Below, piece after piece: positions 25,247-37,063 of a stretch of 64,000 bases of DNA. The translations under genes and the position numbers were made by a program. Each line of letters begins with the position of its first letter. The stretch's first letter is position 1. The DNA comes from Malus domestica (lineage: Eukaryota; Streptophyta; Magnoliopsida; Rosales; Rosaceae), in assembly GCF_042453785.1 (NCBI RefSeq), contig NC_091661.1:31735501-31799500 (forward strand), written 5' to 3'. The notes beneath the pieces were generated by a model. The model saw nothing but the letters and a program-made list of their open reading frames with translations, did not search any database and was not told the DNA's origin.

Positions 25247-26069
25247 TTTGTTATCCTCGTGCTCGTTGTCAGTTGATGATGAGTTTTTTTGAGTCTGTCG
25301 GTCGTTAGCTATTGTTGTCCAAACGGACGCTCGTCTATGTGTGGATTTATGGTGCTTTTCTTTTCTTTTGTGGACTCAAAGACATTGGTAGTGAGGTCTG
25401 CTGGTTTGCTGATGCGCCTTCGCTCCTATGTCATGAGTTTTTAAGGTTTCTATTTCGTCTTTTAATTCTTCCACATTAGAGTTGTCTCCTGCAATTTGCT
25501 CGATCTCGCTTTGCTTTGTCAATGACATAGATCGAACCCTGGGGTTGTTTGGCAGTGAGTCTTAGTGCTCGTTTAGATGTGCTTTTTAAATGATTGAAAA
25601 CGTTTCTGATGAAAATGTTTTTAGAACAAATCATTTGTAAAAATACAAGTAAATTCTGAAAATGCACTTAAATGCTTCTTACAGAAAGCACTTTAAGTGC
25701 TTTTGAAATCAAAAATCACCATCTCTAAAAGCGTTATCAGTCATTTTAAAAGCACTATTTTGTGGAGGACGTGGAATCGATGCCCTAAAAGGAGCGACAT
25801 GTGCAAGATTAATTCACCCTAACAACATGTGCGAATGAACGTGTAATGAAATGCATGCATGCATCCATGCACCTGCCCACACACTGTCGAAGACTTGATC
25901 GTAATTACATAATTGTAGAACACATACGTTCCGAAATATTCAAATTAAGTTCACAAACTTTGTACAAAAATATCGCATCCAGAGTCATTTAGTTTGGAAA
26001 TAAGCAAAAGAGGAAAGAGGAATCATCCACCACCCAGGAAGGGATGTTTTCTTTCCAGCATCAGGTTCC
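25247..26069. other. Intergenic DNA between convergent genes
   Basis: Contains the 3' ends of NACA copy 2 and of the minus-strand gene beyond. At about 25569-25760 a tract with GTGCTTTT, AAAGCACTT and AAGTGCTTTTGAAATC resembles the inside of a common plant hAT-type MITE, but its ends are not clear. Confidence 0.5.
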
Positions 26070-29000
26070 TCACTTCTGCCCCCAAACCTCCTCCTTCATG
26101 ACATGTTCCCAATCCGAGGAAGAGCTATCGTACCAACCTGCCGGAAGCAGATTCCCAGGCCTGTTGATCTTCTGATTATCTGTCGGTGGACCGCCCAAGA
26201 ACAGATGGAATTCCTTAGCAGCCACCATATTATCTTCACTACTGCCAGCTTCATGACTCTGCAAAATAGGTTGCTCCTTCAGTTCTGAACCTTCACCCTC
26301 CGATGTCTTGCTAATAAACGGCCAGGGGTTTCTCATACCAGCATACCCAAGCCCACCAGTTTCCGGCAGTTGCTGCCCTTCTGAATGCATGTAAGAGTTG
26401 TCAATCCGGGATTTAAGGATCTGAAGCCTCGACATAACAGAATCCTCACAGTCGTTTCCCTCGTCGGTTGTGCTAGAATGAGTAGAATCCTGGATGTTGA
26501 ACTCGGGCATTAAGCTATAACTCGTGCTAGGTGCAACTGCAGATATCTTGGGGTCTGGAAGATGTTGCCCTTCAGTATGCAAGTCAGCGTAGTTTTCAAT
26601 CCGGGATTTGAGGATATGAAGTCTGGACAGAACAGAAGCCTCGCAATCGTTTGATTGGCTGGTAGTGATTGACATGGAAGAATCCTGGAAGTTGAACTCA
26701 GGTCCCAAGAAATCACTTGCGTTGGGTGCAATTACGTCAATCTTGGGTTCAAGACACACATCGGAGCTGGATGATTCCTCCATATTGGCAGAACTAATGA
26801 ATTTCGATTTCTCAACCCGGTCTCTTATGATATGAAATCTGGCCATAACAGAAGCCTCGTCATAATCATCTGTTATCCCAACTGTATCTGATGCAGGAGA
26901 ATCCTGAATGGAAATACCATGTGATGATGAGCTACCATTTACTTCAGATGGAATATTATCACCCTTGTTTGGTTCAGAAACCTTGGAGCTGGATTCGCCC
27001 CCATTGGCAGCACCAATCAAATTTGAGTTCTCAATACGGTCCCTTAAGATACGAAATCTGGCCAATACATCATCTTCCTGGCTTAATACAGGTAAATCCT
27101 GGAGACTTGAAATTGGACAATCATGAGCATCAGGCGTCAATGGGTTAACTGGGTTTGAATCAGGGGAAACCTCAGACATTGATTGCTTCATCATATCTGC
27201 ATTATATTCAAAGCCGTCAGAAACACAATCATAAAATAAAGATAAGATCAAAGTTTCTTGTTTATAGGTTATAAAACTATGGCAGTAATGTAAGAGCATT
27301 AACCTTTGGATTTCTCTGCCTTGCACTTATCCATTTCTATCTTTGTACGATTAAAACGAGCTTTGTAATTAATGGAACATAATACAGCTTCAGCCTCGAG
27401 CCATAGGTCCTTGTACAAGAGGGCTTGAGGGTCTGTTTCTTCAGCATGAAAATTCTCACTAAGAATCTTCTTTATAGCCTACAAAACCAAGGTCCATGGC
27501 AATAACTAACTAATTTTTTGTACTTCCTCATCCCTCAACGGCAAGAAATATAACTTGACATTTTACTTTATCAAGCTAGGTATAGGGGTACCTGAGTCAT
27601 TTTATCTTCTTTCGCCATGTTTTTGTCACTTTTCACAGAAACAGAACCTACAACTTTATCCTGAATTTTAGAGGCAGATGCCAATGGAGCCCTGTCTGCA
27701 TTCACAACCTGAAGAAATTATTCAGCCAAGCAAAACATTATTATAGAGTATGAGGTGGTAAACTCTCCGCTATTCATTTGAAAATGAAGTCCAAAATAAG
27801 ATTCCAAAAACTTAAGCAGCATACCTTGTTATGCTCTGTAAACTCTCCGTTACACTGAGAAGTGTTTTGCAGGAACAATGGCATTTCCTGTGTCGGTGAC
27901 AATTTCTCACCATCCTTTGATATGCAGATATGCAGGTTATTGATCACAGCTTTTATGGTCTCAATATCATTTTTCTTCAATTGAACCAAGCCATATGAAC
28001 AATTACTAAGCAGCAATTCTGACAAGTTATTCATTGTATCAACCAGCATCTGTGCACCCACTTTTGGCATAGAATCTTCCCCATCAGATTTGGAAAGCTT
28101 AGTAGGTGCATCCTCCACAGACGAACACAATATATTTTCTACAGCATGAGAAGGCACATGCACCGAACCATATTCCATAGTGTCACTGACATTCAGTTTA
28201 AAATCTGGACCACAAGTCAATGTTGTTTTCTTTATTTCCGTTGCTAATCCGTCTTCTCCACCACAACCTTGTTCCATTGTATGAGAATGGCCAAAGAGAC
28301 CAAAGGAATTTTCCCCACTCCCTGATTTATGGAGGACATTTCTGTAACTTTGAGGTCCTCTACCATGGCTTGTTTCTGAGTTATAAGTGGTCTTCGCGGT
28401 ATCATCTAACTTATGTTCTCCAAAAGCTGAGTTTTCAACTGAATATCTCTTCAAAGGAAGGGTCACACCCTTTTCCAGCCACCCAAGATCATGGTATTCA
28501 ACGGTGTTCTTGATAGGCTTTTGGGAGGAAACATCTTCCGCAGCCTTTAGTGGAAACATCAGTGGCATTGGAAAATGCAAACCATTGTAGTCCTCTAGTT
28601 TCTTTAACTGTTCTGGAACCCCTTCTTCAGAGGATTCAAATGGAGAAAACCGACTACCAGGAACTCCTTTCCAGCAAGGCGAGTCCACAGCTGGATTATT
28701 AGGATCTACATTGTCAGATGAACTCGGAAAACAATTGACGGTTTCATTTGTATTAACTGACACATTAAAACCACCAGGACTAACATGAGGATTTTCAAGT
28801 CCAGACTTCGCTTTAAACACATGATCCCATGGACTCTTGTTGAGACTTCTATTATTTAACAGCTCTTCATTTCTTTTTGCAAAGAAGCTATCATTTATTC
28901 CAAGAAGACTGTCAAATTGGCTTGAACTGAAACGACAGTTGCCTTCAGAAACTTGTAGCAGACGAGACTCTTGTACACTAGAGGGATAATAATCATCACG

Positions 29001-30243
29001 ATCTGTCTCAGCAGCATCACTTCTGAAATTCAACCTTTTGAACAGACCTATCTCTGGTTCTGAAGATTTAGTGCCAATAGCTGGTATTCTAGTGGCAAAG
29101 GCAGAAGAAGACTTTGAAGTGGACGAAATATCATCCATACTAGCATCATGCTGTTGTTGCTCAGAGAACACACTGTACGGTGTTTTACAGTTTGTGGTGT
29201 TCGTGATAAATTGTGAGGATGATGCCTTAGGATGGGTTTCTGGAACTGCTGAAAAGGATCCCGTGACAGATTTTGAAAAGTCAGCAGGGATGAATTTGGA
29301 ATTTTTCGCCACAAAGGATTTATCACCTAAGTGCTCTGCACTTACAGATCCACCAAGCTTTTCCCAACCCTGAATATTGATGCCATGTGATGCTTCTTCA
29401 CATGAGGGGTCTGCACATTATACAGATAGTTAGGGGAAAATAGAGTAGGGTTGCATAACAAACAGGAAGTGAACCAAAAAAATGAAAACAAAAGTAGTTG
29501 CACTGGAAAAATTCCATAGGCGCATAACTTGGGGAAGACATACCTTGGTTCATGTAATTCTTGTAAAGTGATGAGCCGGAAACATCAGTCTTCTTTGAGC
29601 AGAAATTTCCATTAAAGTCTCCCTGTTTACCCTGCTCCCGCTCCCACTCCCACAAGCCACCCCACTGGGTAGTATACTTTGGATCAGAAGGGTTTTGAGT
29701 GTAATCCTTGTGAGAGGAGCTATCCAAGGGAGCAAAATGAGTACTAGACAGCCAATCATAACTAGGCTGACGAGGAACCACCATGGGGGGAACACTCGGA
29801 ACTGTTGAGGTTAGATAAGAGGGATAATAAGGTTTGGCCTCAACAAAACTAGTTGCAGCAGCATCGAAGGATTGATCGTACTTAAACGTACTGGGTGAAG
29901 TGGTGGTAATAGTGTTCAAAGGAGGCAAGTTTGTATTGGATGGTTCAACAGTCTGCAGGCCTGCATATCCATACGCATTCGATGGAGGAATTGAATTGAG
30001 ATCTGGGGTGGGATTGGCAAAGAAATTAGAAGGGGTAGTGGTCGGGTGAGAAGGAAGCCAATTGTGCAAAGAAGAATTCATGGGGGCAACATAAGGTGGC
30101 TCAGTCACATCAAGTGAGCTTGACATGGGTTTTGGCACAGGCCGATCGACAGTAAAAGGTGGCGCTAAAGCCGATAAACTTGAAGGCGATGATGATGAAT
30201 ATGGATAAGATCCTCCAATTCCATAAGGAACAAATCCCGCCAT
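26070..30243 (-). CDS. Uncharacterised large plant protein
   Basis: Five coding exons (30243-29544, 29410-27825, 27708-27592, 27478-27304, 27196-26070) give 1,234 residues with all junctions in frame. It is mostly disordered and rich in Ser, Pro and Asn, with no signal peptide or membrane segment. The N-terminus is MAGFVPYGIGG with a Tyr/Pro-rich region. A central conserved tract, LYKDLWLEAEAVLCSINYKA (about 815-835), has the character of a short helical module. The C-terminal third carries four spaced copies of a helix-like motif: VLARFRILRDRIE, VMARFHIIRDRVE, VLSRLHILKSRIE and VMSRLQILKSRID. From memory it resembles a plant family labelled dentin sialophosphoprotein-like, of unknown function. 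A 5' leader intron is likely, since an exon-like GA-rich tract lies near 30780-30830. Confidence 0.85.
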
Positions 30244-30849
30244 TCTTAGACTTTGGTTCTAACACACAAATTAAAGTAAATTGATCAAGACCCGCTAAAA
30301 TTAACATCAACTAAGAAATACTGAAATAAAAAGGTCAACCAGAGCTAAAATTTCCTAAAACATGAACACTCACGACAAAAATCAAAACTTTATGAAGAAC
30401 CCATTTGTCAAACACCATAAAGATTATCAAATAACAACGAAATTATTATGATCTTTGAGAATCGTGCGAAAAAAATGAAAGAATTGGTGATGCTGCTTAC
30501 AATATGATGACGATCAGAGCATCCGTTTTCAGCAATCGCCCAATTAACTGGGTAAAACAAGGAGGAAATAAAAGCACAAAAGCTGTAAAATTTACAAAAC
30601 AGTAGTATTCCCTTGAATATGTATATATATAGTTCTCTTGCTTAACTATATCCTACAGCTACATCAATAAGAAAACCCAGATTACAGAATATGGCAAGAA
30701 CAGCAAAATCATAAACCAATCTGGAAATTATTCAAGAAATCTGAGATTTTGAATCAATTGGGGAGAAATTCATACCAGAGGAGTGACGAGTGAGGGAGGA
30801 GAGAGAGACAGAGAGAGAGGCAGAGATTGGTGGCAGAGTGTCCTCCGGG

Positions 30850-32189
30850 TCTTCACCGTCCAAGAGAAGCCAGGAAAAGGAGAATTTTGGGTTCAAAAGT
30901 CACTCTCTTTGGTTTTGGCCTTTGATTTACGCTTATCTACAAAGAAACCCCTCTCATTTCGAAGAAATGATTTACCTCCCCCTACTTTTGACAATTAATT
31001 TCTCTTCCCCTCAACTTGTATTCATCTTGAGTGTATTTTTTCTCACATCCTAAAAGTGAGGTGATGCTCACTCTCTTTGTTTGTTATCGTTAAATTAATT
31101 TGTTTTAATCGATCTAATATATGAATATTAAAATTTAAACTAATTTAACGATAATCAGTAGGGGTGATGCTTACCCCTTACTTTAGGAGGTGGGCAAAAG
31201 TATTCCCTCCATTTTTTTTTCTAAATCTGGCTAAAGATTTAACATTAACCTTCTGCGTTTCACATCTTAAGTTTGATTATTCTACTCTCAATATTGTTTG
31301 TATAAACAAAGTACAATGTTCAACTTTTATGTTTGCAAATTGTGAATCATAAAAGAAAGATTATGGACTTGTATGTATGAATCTAGGTCTTAAAATTGAA
31401 GTAATTCTTTAATGAAGATCCTAATATTGTTTTGTCGACAAATCAATTCATACTTATATTATAATGCATGTATTTTTCTTTAATTTTTTTTATACACCTT
31501 ATAAATTTTTGGTTTACTCATATCATAACATGTAAATTAGTAATATCATATAACAAATTTTCATTACGAAGAATATTAATGCATGAGACCCTAGTTTAAA
31601 CAGTTATAAATAAGGAAAAAACTTAACCGCATGGTTGGTCAAAATACTTTTAAAACCATGAGACTCATTATATTTTAATTTTGCACCAGTTTTATATTTC
31701 TCTAGTACGATATGTGAGTTGTCATAATCATGCAATCATTTTCAGTGATAGACTTTATTATCACGAGCAAAGGAGTTGTAAATGAACCAAAAGAGGGTCT
31801 GAGAGTGTGAGTTATTGGGTGGGACAACTCTCAGAGAAAATGCAGTGCATCTTCTTCAACCATCTATCATGACTTGTTTCTATCGTTTGTAACTAATTGT
31901 CGAGTGAGAAAAAGTTTAAAGATAGCTCAAACTAATTAGCTACAAAACCAAATTTGAACATGTCACAAAATATAATTTGTCTTCTCAAAATTTCAACTCT
32001 ATTTATAATTATTTAATTAACTACTGTTTTAGTCAAGTCGTTGGAAAATCTTCAAGATTAAATGTCCACACCGACAGCTTTCTCTATTATTTTTTATGAT
32101 TCAAACTTGTGAATGGTTAGACCGACCAAGCAAGCAGTCGGAGGCATGGAGTGTTTGTGGTTTTGTTCTTCACATAACATATATACAAC
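30850..32189. other. Intergenic DNA upstream of the large gene
   Basis: No recognised gene. It contains a small foldback element at about 31048-31190 and AT-rich DNA. The promoter of the 26070-30243 gene should lie at the left edge. Confidence 0.45.
31048..31190. mobile_element. Small foldback MITE
   Basis: Left arm TCCTAAAAGTGAGGTGATGC, then TTATCGTTAAATTAATTTG. The right arm in reverse reads TCCTAAAGTAAGGGGTAAGC, then TTATCGTTAAATTAGTTTA. The element is about 140 bp and non-coding. No target duplication was confirmed. Confidence 0.65.
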
Positions 32190-32863
32190 TAGGGCTGGAA
32201 AAAAATCCCAAAAATCCCAAACCAAACCGAAAAATTCCCGAAACCAAACCGAAAAAATCCCAAACCGAAATTCCCGAAAATTTCGGTACCCAATACCGAA
32301 CCGATCCCGAAATTTCGGTACGGGAATCGGTCTCAAGTTTTTGGGATTTTGGTATTCCCAAACCGAACCGAAAAATATATATATATATATTATTTAATTT
32401 TTAAATATATATTTAGATCAACAGAGTCCATAGAAAATGAAGGCTTCAATAGTTGCACATATTTCTATATGAATGATTTAAATCGACAGAGTCTTGCAAT
32501 TGTAGCATCTACATTTGAATCCAGATTGGCAGTCTTGCAATTGTAGCATCTACATTTAAATTAACATAGTCTTGCAATTGGCACATATTGCAATGGGTTT
32601 CTTAGCATATTGCAGCCCAAAAGTGTTAAAATGTTCAATTTTAGCCCAAAAACATAATATTTTAGTCCAAAAGCCCAAAAGCCCAAAATCATTTCGGGAT
32701 TCCCGATTTGTCCCGAAATCCCGAAACTATTTCGGGATTCCCGAAAATTGGGATTCCCGAAAATTTGGTTTGGGATCGGTATTGAAATTGGGATTCCCGA
32801 AATTTTTGGTTTGGGAATCGGGACAAGGGTTTCGGTATGGGATCCCATACCGAACCACCCCTA
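32190..32863. mobile_element. Non-autonomous hAT-type element
   Basis: A 674-bp element beginning TAGGGCTGG and ending CCACCCCTA, with an 8-bp duplication TATACAAC on each side (32182-32189 and 32864-32871). The outer 170-200 bases of each end are packed with TTCGGGATTCCCG-type words in opposite orientation. The middle is AT-rich and non-coding. It inserted at the edge of a LINE tail, because the right duplication runs straight into the (AAC)n tract. Confidence 0.88.
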
Positions 32864-32871
32864 TATACAAC

Positions 32872-33575
32872 AACAACAACAACAAAGTCTTTTCCCACTA
32901 AGTGGGGTCGGCTATATGAATCCTAGAACGCCATTGCACTCGGTTTTGTGTCATGTCCTCCGTTAGATCCAAGTACTCAGTCTTTTCTTAGGGTCTCTTC
33001 CAAAGTTTTCTTAGGTCTTCCTCTACCCCTTCGGCCCTGAACCTCTATCCCGTAGTCACATCTTCGAACTGAAGCGTCAGTAGGCCTTCTTTGCACATGT
33101 CCAAACCCCTTTTGTGTACGTGTTGGTGCTTCACCGCCCAACATTCTGTGCCATACAGCATCGCCGGCCTTATTGCCGTCCTATAAAATTTTCCCTTGAG
33201 CTTTAGTGGCCTACGACGGTCACCCAACACGCCGGATGCACTCTTCCACTTCATCCATCCAACTTGTATTCTATGGTTGAGATCTCCATCTAATTCTCCG
33301 CTCTTTTGCAAGATATAGATCCTAGGTAGCGAAAACGGTCGCTCTTTGGTATTTCCTGATCTCCGATCCTCACCCCTAACTCATTTTGGCCTCCATTTGC
33401 ACTGAACTTGCACTCCATATATTCTGTCTTTAATCGGCTTAGGCAAAGACCTTTAGATTCCAACACTTCTCTCCAAAGGCTAAGCTTCGCATTTACCCCT
33501 CCTGAGTTTCATCTATCAACACTATATCGTTTGCGAAAAGCATACACCAAGGAATATCATCTTGAACATGGATCA
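32872..33575 (-). mobile_element. 5'-truncated L1-type LINE fragment
   Basis: On the minus strand this is the 3' end of a plant L1 reverse-transcriptase ORF. Recognisable pieces in order are MLFANDIVLIDE (the usual FADD region reads FAND), [65 protein letters not shown] and GRPKKTLEETL, then the 3' tail and (TTG)n. It has frameshifts, for example between the [10 protein letters not shown] region and [10 protein letters not shown], so it is inactive. The (AAC)n on the plus strand at about 32866-32884 is the tail of the element. Confidence 0.88.
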
Positions 33576-33689
33576 TCAATCATAAAATTTGTCACCTTTT
33601 GTTCCGTCCCATCATCAGGGTTTTTTTTTAATTTTTAATTTTATTTTTTTATATTATAAGTTTGAACAATTAAACTGAAGACTCACAAA

Positions 33690-33890
33690 TGTCCCGATTA
33701 AAAAATGTGACTATGAGACGGAGGTCCAGGACAAAAAAGATAAAAGAAGACCTAGGAACACTTGGTTAGAAACTTTAAGAAAATATATAGTATTTGGAGC
33801 TAACGAAAGATATGACGCAAATTCAAACGCTGTGGAGTTCTAGTATTTGTACGGCCGATCGCATTTAATGGGATAAGTTTTTTGTTTTAT
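33690..33890 (+). mobile_element. Second decayed LINE 3' fragment, opposite strand
   Basis: Contains a reading like DKRRPRNTWLETLRK followed by a diverged continuation. This corresponds to the GRPKKTLEETL region of the minus-strand LINE but lies on the plus strand. It is heavily decayed. It faces the other LINE piece across about 115 bases. Confidence 0.5.
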
Positions 33891-33899
33891 ATTATAGGT

Positions 33900-34502
33900 T
33901 ATATGTCATTTGTCAGTTAAGATATTGATGCAGTGAAGCAACTATACCTAATAATTGCTAAAGAACTTAGATTTATGTCTAATTTTATCAAATTGTTTTC
34001 TTGCATTAGTTTATTTGTTTACCAATTTTATTATAATTTAAACGATATTTGTCTCAAAGCATTTTTACTGATAACGGGCTATATTCCATTGACTCAGCTT
34101 GAGCCTTGATCTGCAATCAATAGAATATTAATAATCTTAAATCAGGCAATTAATTAGTTAATCATCATTTGATCTCTTTTACGGATACAAAAGAGACTAA
34201 TTAATCAACAAAAACCTGCTGCCTGCAATATAAAACTTGCATAATATATGATCCAAGATTACATATGCATGTATGACTAATTACGCGATAAATTAAACTA
34301 ATAGAAGATTACTGCAGAAAACAGAATTTCATATACATACACCGTTTTCATGGAAGCATACTGCAGCATCCAAAAATGAATACGGATAAAGTAACCAAAT
34401 AAAGAAGATATCAATGAAAGACGTGCAAATTAAGCAACCAATTAGAGAAAGAAAGCCGCCCAATCAATCTCAGGAGTGTATCCATCAGTGATGTACACTA
34501 GC
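33900..34502. other. AT-rich intergenic DNA
   Basis: I see nothing recognisable here beyond AT-rich sequence. It precedes the 3' end of the small-ORF candidate. Confidence 0.5.
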
Positions 34503-34691
34503 TTAAAAATATAGATAAAAGGAAGAAGCAGCGTCGTGAGTGGAGGCCGGCCGAGAAGCTTGACGAAGATTATTCACGAGACCACGAAAACTGGTACTGT
34601 GCCGCCTTGGCGGTACGAGCTGCTCCGTCATCCTCGCAAGCGCTGCTGTGTACAACCCTAGCAGCTCTGCAACAATGCCTACCCTTATCAT
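34503..34691 (-). CDS. Candidate small protein, 62 residues
   Basis: Begins MIRVGIVAELLGLYTAALAR and ends SSFYLYF. The first 20 residues are hydrophobic enough for a membrane-facing helix. The middle is basic (LVPPRRH). No family is recognised. Support comes from context: a TATA-like ACTATATAGCT lies about 115 bases upstream, followed by a CT-rich leader (CACCTCTCTCTACCTCTCCC) typical of plant genes, and this is the first ATG after it. The GC content is higher than the flanks. It could instead be a non-coding RNA or a chance frame. Confidence 0.35.
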   Translation of the reverse strand: MIRVGIVAELLGLYTAALARMTEQLVPPRRHSTSFRGLVNNLRQASRPASTHDAASSFYLYF

Positions 34692-34800
34692 CCCTTCTTT
34701 TATGATTAATTTTCTCACCCCCACAAATTGTAGAGCCTCCGTTCAAGAGAGCGAGAGCGGCTACTGAGGGAGAGGTAGAGAGAGGTGTTGATTGGTAGGT

Positions 34801-34814
34801 AGCTATATAGTTAG
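34801..34814 (-). promoter_or_regulatory. TATA box of the small-ORF candidate
   Basis: CTAACTATATAGCT on the minus strand. It is followed about 30 bases later by the CT-rich leader and then by the first ATG at 34691. Confidence 0.4.
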
Positions 34815-34829
34815 CAATTACCGCGCCTT

Positions 34830-35979
34830 CAAAGCTTTGTTTCAAAGTCGTAGATGGTTGGTGACTTTACATATACCTTTTAGTTGTTGTAACGTGTGGG
34901 TTTATTTAGCCAAATTTGATTTTAAAGGTAATGGATATCAGGTGAGGTGACGGCAAAAAGTGCATATAAATCCATGTAGATTATGCATACAGATTATATT
35001 TTATCTCTGGTTGGATTTTTTCAACTTTCTAGTATCTTCTATTTATTTTCCGATCGAGTTAGGCGTAATGAGGATTGTGGACGAAAATTACCATATGGAG
35101 AGACTTCTTCACCCAGATTACGTACACGGTAATCACATTTCTGGTCAGCTTAGGCGTAAATTGTAATGATTAAAGTGGTATTAATCACGTTTTGTTTGCC
35201 TGGTTATAAGACTTGTGTTTGTACTCACCTCACCACTTTTTGTTGGCTGATGTGGCAAGAACCCAGTGGAGGGTTTTGGATGGATGTGCGTGAAGTGGCT
35301 TAAAAGTTAGAAAAGTTTTGCGTACTAACCATATTGTTATGCTTGAGAATTCGCATCAAATCAACAGGGGAAAATGAGGAAAATGCCATGTGGTTCTGCT
35401 TTATGTTGCTTCCCCACAAGTATCTATCTAACTTAACATATGTGATTTTCGTGCATTTGTACATGCATGCATATTTCATTTTATTTAGGTAGTATTACAA
35501 TTCTGAATTGCAGTAAATTGGTAACTATATGGGCACATGATCATCATGCTGACCCTACCAAAGAGTTAACAAGGAATAAACTTGTCAAATCCTGCCAAAT
35601 AATTTTGAATATAAAGAGAAAGAGGGGATAGATAAGACCAGTACCCAATTTCTTTTGACTACCAAAGTGAGAGGATATTGATCAATGGAGGAAGTCTGGT
35701 TTACAAACCACTACGGTGAGATTTTTACATATCGATTTGACTCGGTCTTCTTATTTTGGGTGTGTTATCACGAGTATATACTTATTTTAACTCTCTCTCA
35801 AGTAGAGGGATAGCTAAGTTTTAGCAGTAATTAAACAATACCTGCTTCTATTGGTATTTGGCAGATGATTAAATTCCACATAACTAAAGTACATAGTAGT
35901 TATCTAATCCAAATTACAACAAGAGGAAGGCAGCAAGCATTATCTTCCTTTACATTTTCTTATCGATCGTTGTATATAA
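34830..35979. other. Intergenic DNA
   Basis: No recognised gene or repeat with clear ends. The short plus-strand frames lack family resemblance. Confidence 0.45.
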
Positions 35980-36912
35980 TCAATTAACGTTGAGCTTCAG
36001 CCTTGAGGGTAATGAATAGGACCTATTGAAGACTTTCTTCCATGGAGTCCATGCTTTCCAGCTCAAAGATCGAACCCTAATCAGAGCCAAAGAAGGCTTT
36101 GTGTATTTACCACTTGAAGTCTTATGAATAGGAGAAGGAGGAGAGGAAGGTGGTGGTGTTGTCACCGCCGGTGGTTCTGGTGATTGATCTTCTAAGGCAA
36201 TGTTGTCTTCAGGGTTCCAAAAAGATGCGTGTTTTCTCTTGCTCCTTACAGTTGCAAGCACATCGTATTTGTTGCATATTCCCCATACCGTCACCTTTTG
36301 TTCGTTATAATTCACCTTCACTGAGTATATCCCTGCACGTACGTATAAACATTGTTACAACACAACATTAGTTAAGTTTTAGTTCACACGTTTACTGCTG
36401 CTTAATACCCCAACTGGACCAACCCAGACTGTAAAATGAGTGAAAACCCTAATGTATAGCCACAGGCCCACAAAAATTATCTAATTTCAGGCTGCAATTT
36501 TGAGAAGGGCCTAGGATATCAGACATAGTCAAACTAAACGACTGCTACTATAATGTCTCACTCATGACCTAGGCGGGCACACACAACACAACAAATTAAA
36601 ACATGAAACTTGAGGGGATTGACCACCTTGCAATGTTGCATTGTTAGGTTGAAGAAAATGTTAGAAACTATTAGTACTTTAGATTTATATGTGCTATGAC
36701 TTCCAACTGAAATACCTGAGAAAAATATCGACAATGGTGGCGCTTAGCAATATATCATAATATGTACTTATAGAGAGGTATAGTTTACCTTTGAGATGGG
36801 AGAGGGTCTTCTTTATTTTCTTCTCACATCCATGAGAATAGAGAGGAACCATCATCTCCACATACTGCGCCTCTACGTTTTTGCAGGCAGGAACAATTTG
36901 CATATCGGCCAT
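35980..36912 (-). CDS. HMA-fold protein lacking the metal-binding cysteines
   Basis: Two exons (36912-36789, 36332-35980) give 158 residues. The start is the first ATG, MADMQIVP. The N-terminal half is a heavy-metal-associated fold: VEMMVPLYSHGCEKKIKK, then SHLKGIYSVKVNYNEQKVTV and GICNKYDVLATVRSKRK. The usual CxxC metal site is replaced by YSHGC, so one cysteine remains where two are expected. The ending KLNVN is not a CaaX prenylation signal. The middle is a Pro-rich linker (PPPSSPPSP). From established knowledge such CxxC-less plant HMA proteins are a recognised subgroup. Metal binding is therefore doubtful and a protein-interaction role is possible. Confidence 0.85.
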
Positions 36913-37053
36913 ATCCAAATCCAAACTCTAATTTAATTATATAAAGCTTCAAGATGTATGCATGCATGCAAGAGATTGTTGTTGCTGTTGTTCTTGCATG
37001 GTTTTTTGAGATGTTTCCCTTATTGTTTATCTCTATGTATCACATTTTCAAGG

Positions 37054-37063
37054 CTTTATATAG
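37054..37063 (-). promoter_or_regulatory. Probable TATA box of the HMA-fold gene
   Basis: CTATATAAAG on the minus strand, about 140 bases upstream of the ATG at 36912. Confidence 0.5.

Noticed and set aside
32094-32404. Coding frames rich in Pro, Lys and Asn at 32.1-32.9 kb
   Set aside because: They are translations of the TTCGGGATTCCC-type repeats of a non-autonomous hAT element.
34503-34845. Longer frames (73 and 91 codons) at the small-ORF locus
   Set aside because: The 73-codon version starts at GTG, which is not expected in a plant nuclear gene; the 91-codon frame is a different reading across the leader. The first ATG after the TATA box gives 62 residues.
36913-36924. Extra four residues at the HMA-fold protein N-terminus
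   Set aside because: That start codon would be TTG. The first ATG gives MADMQIVP.
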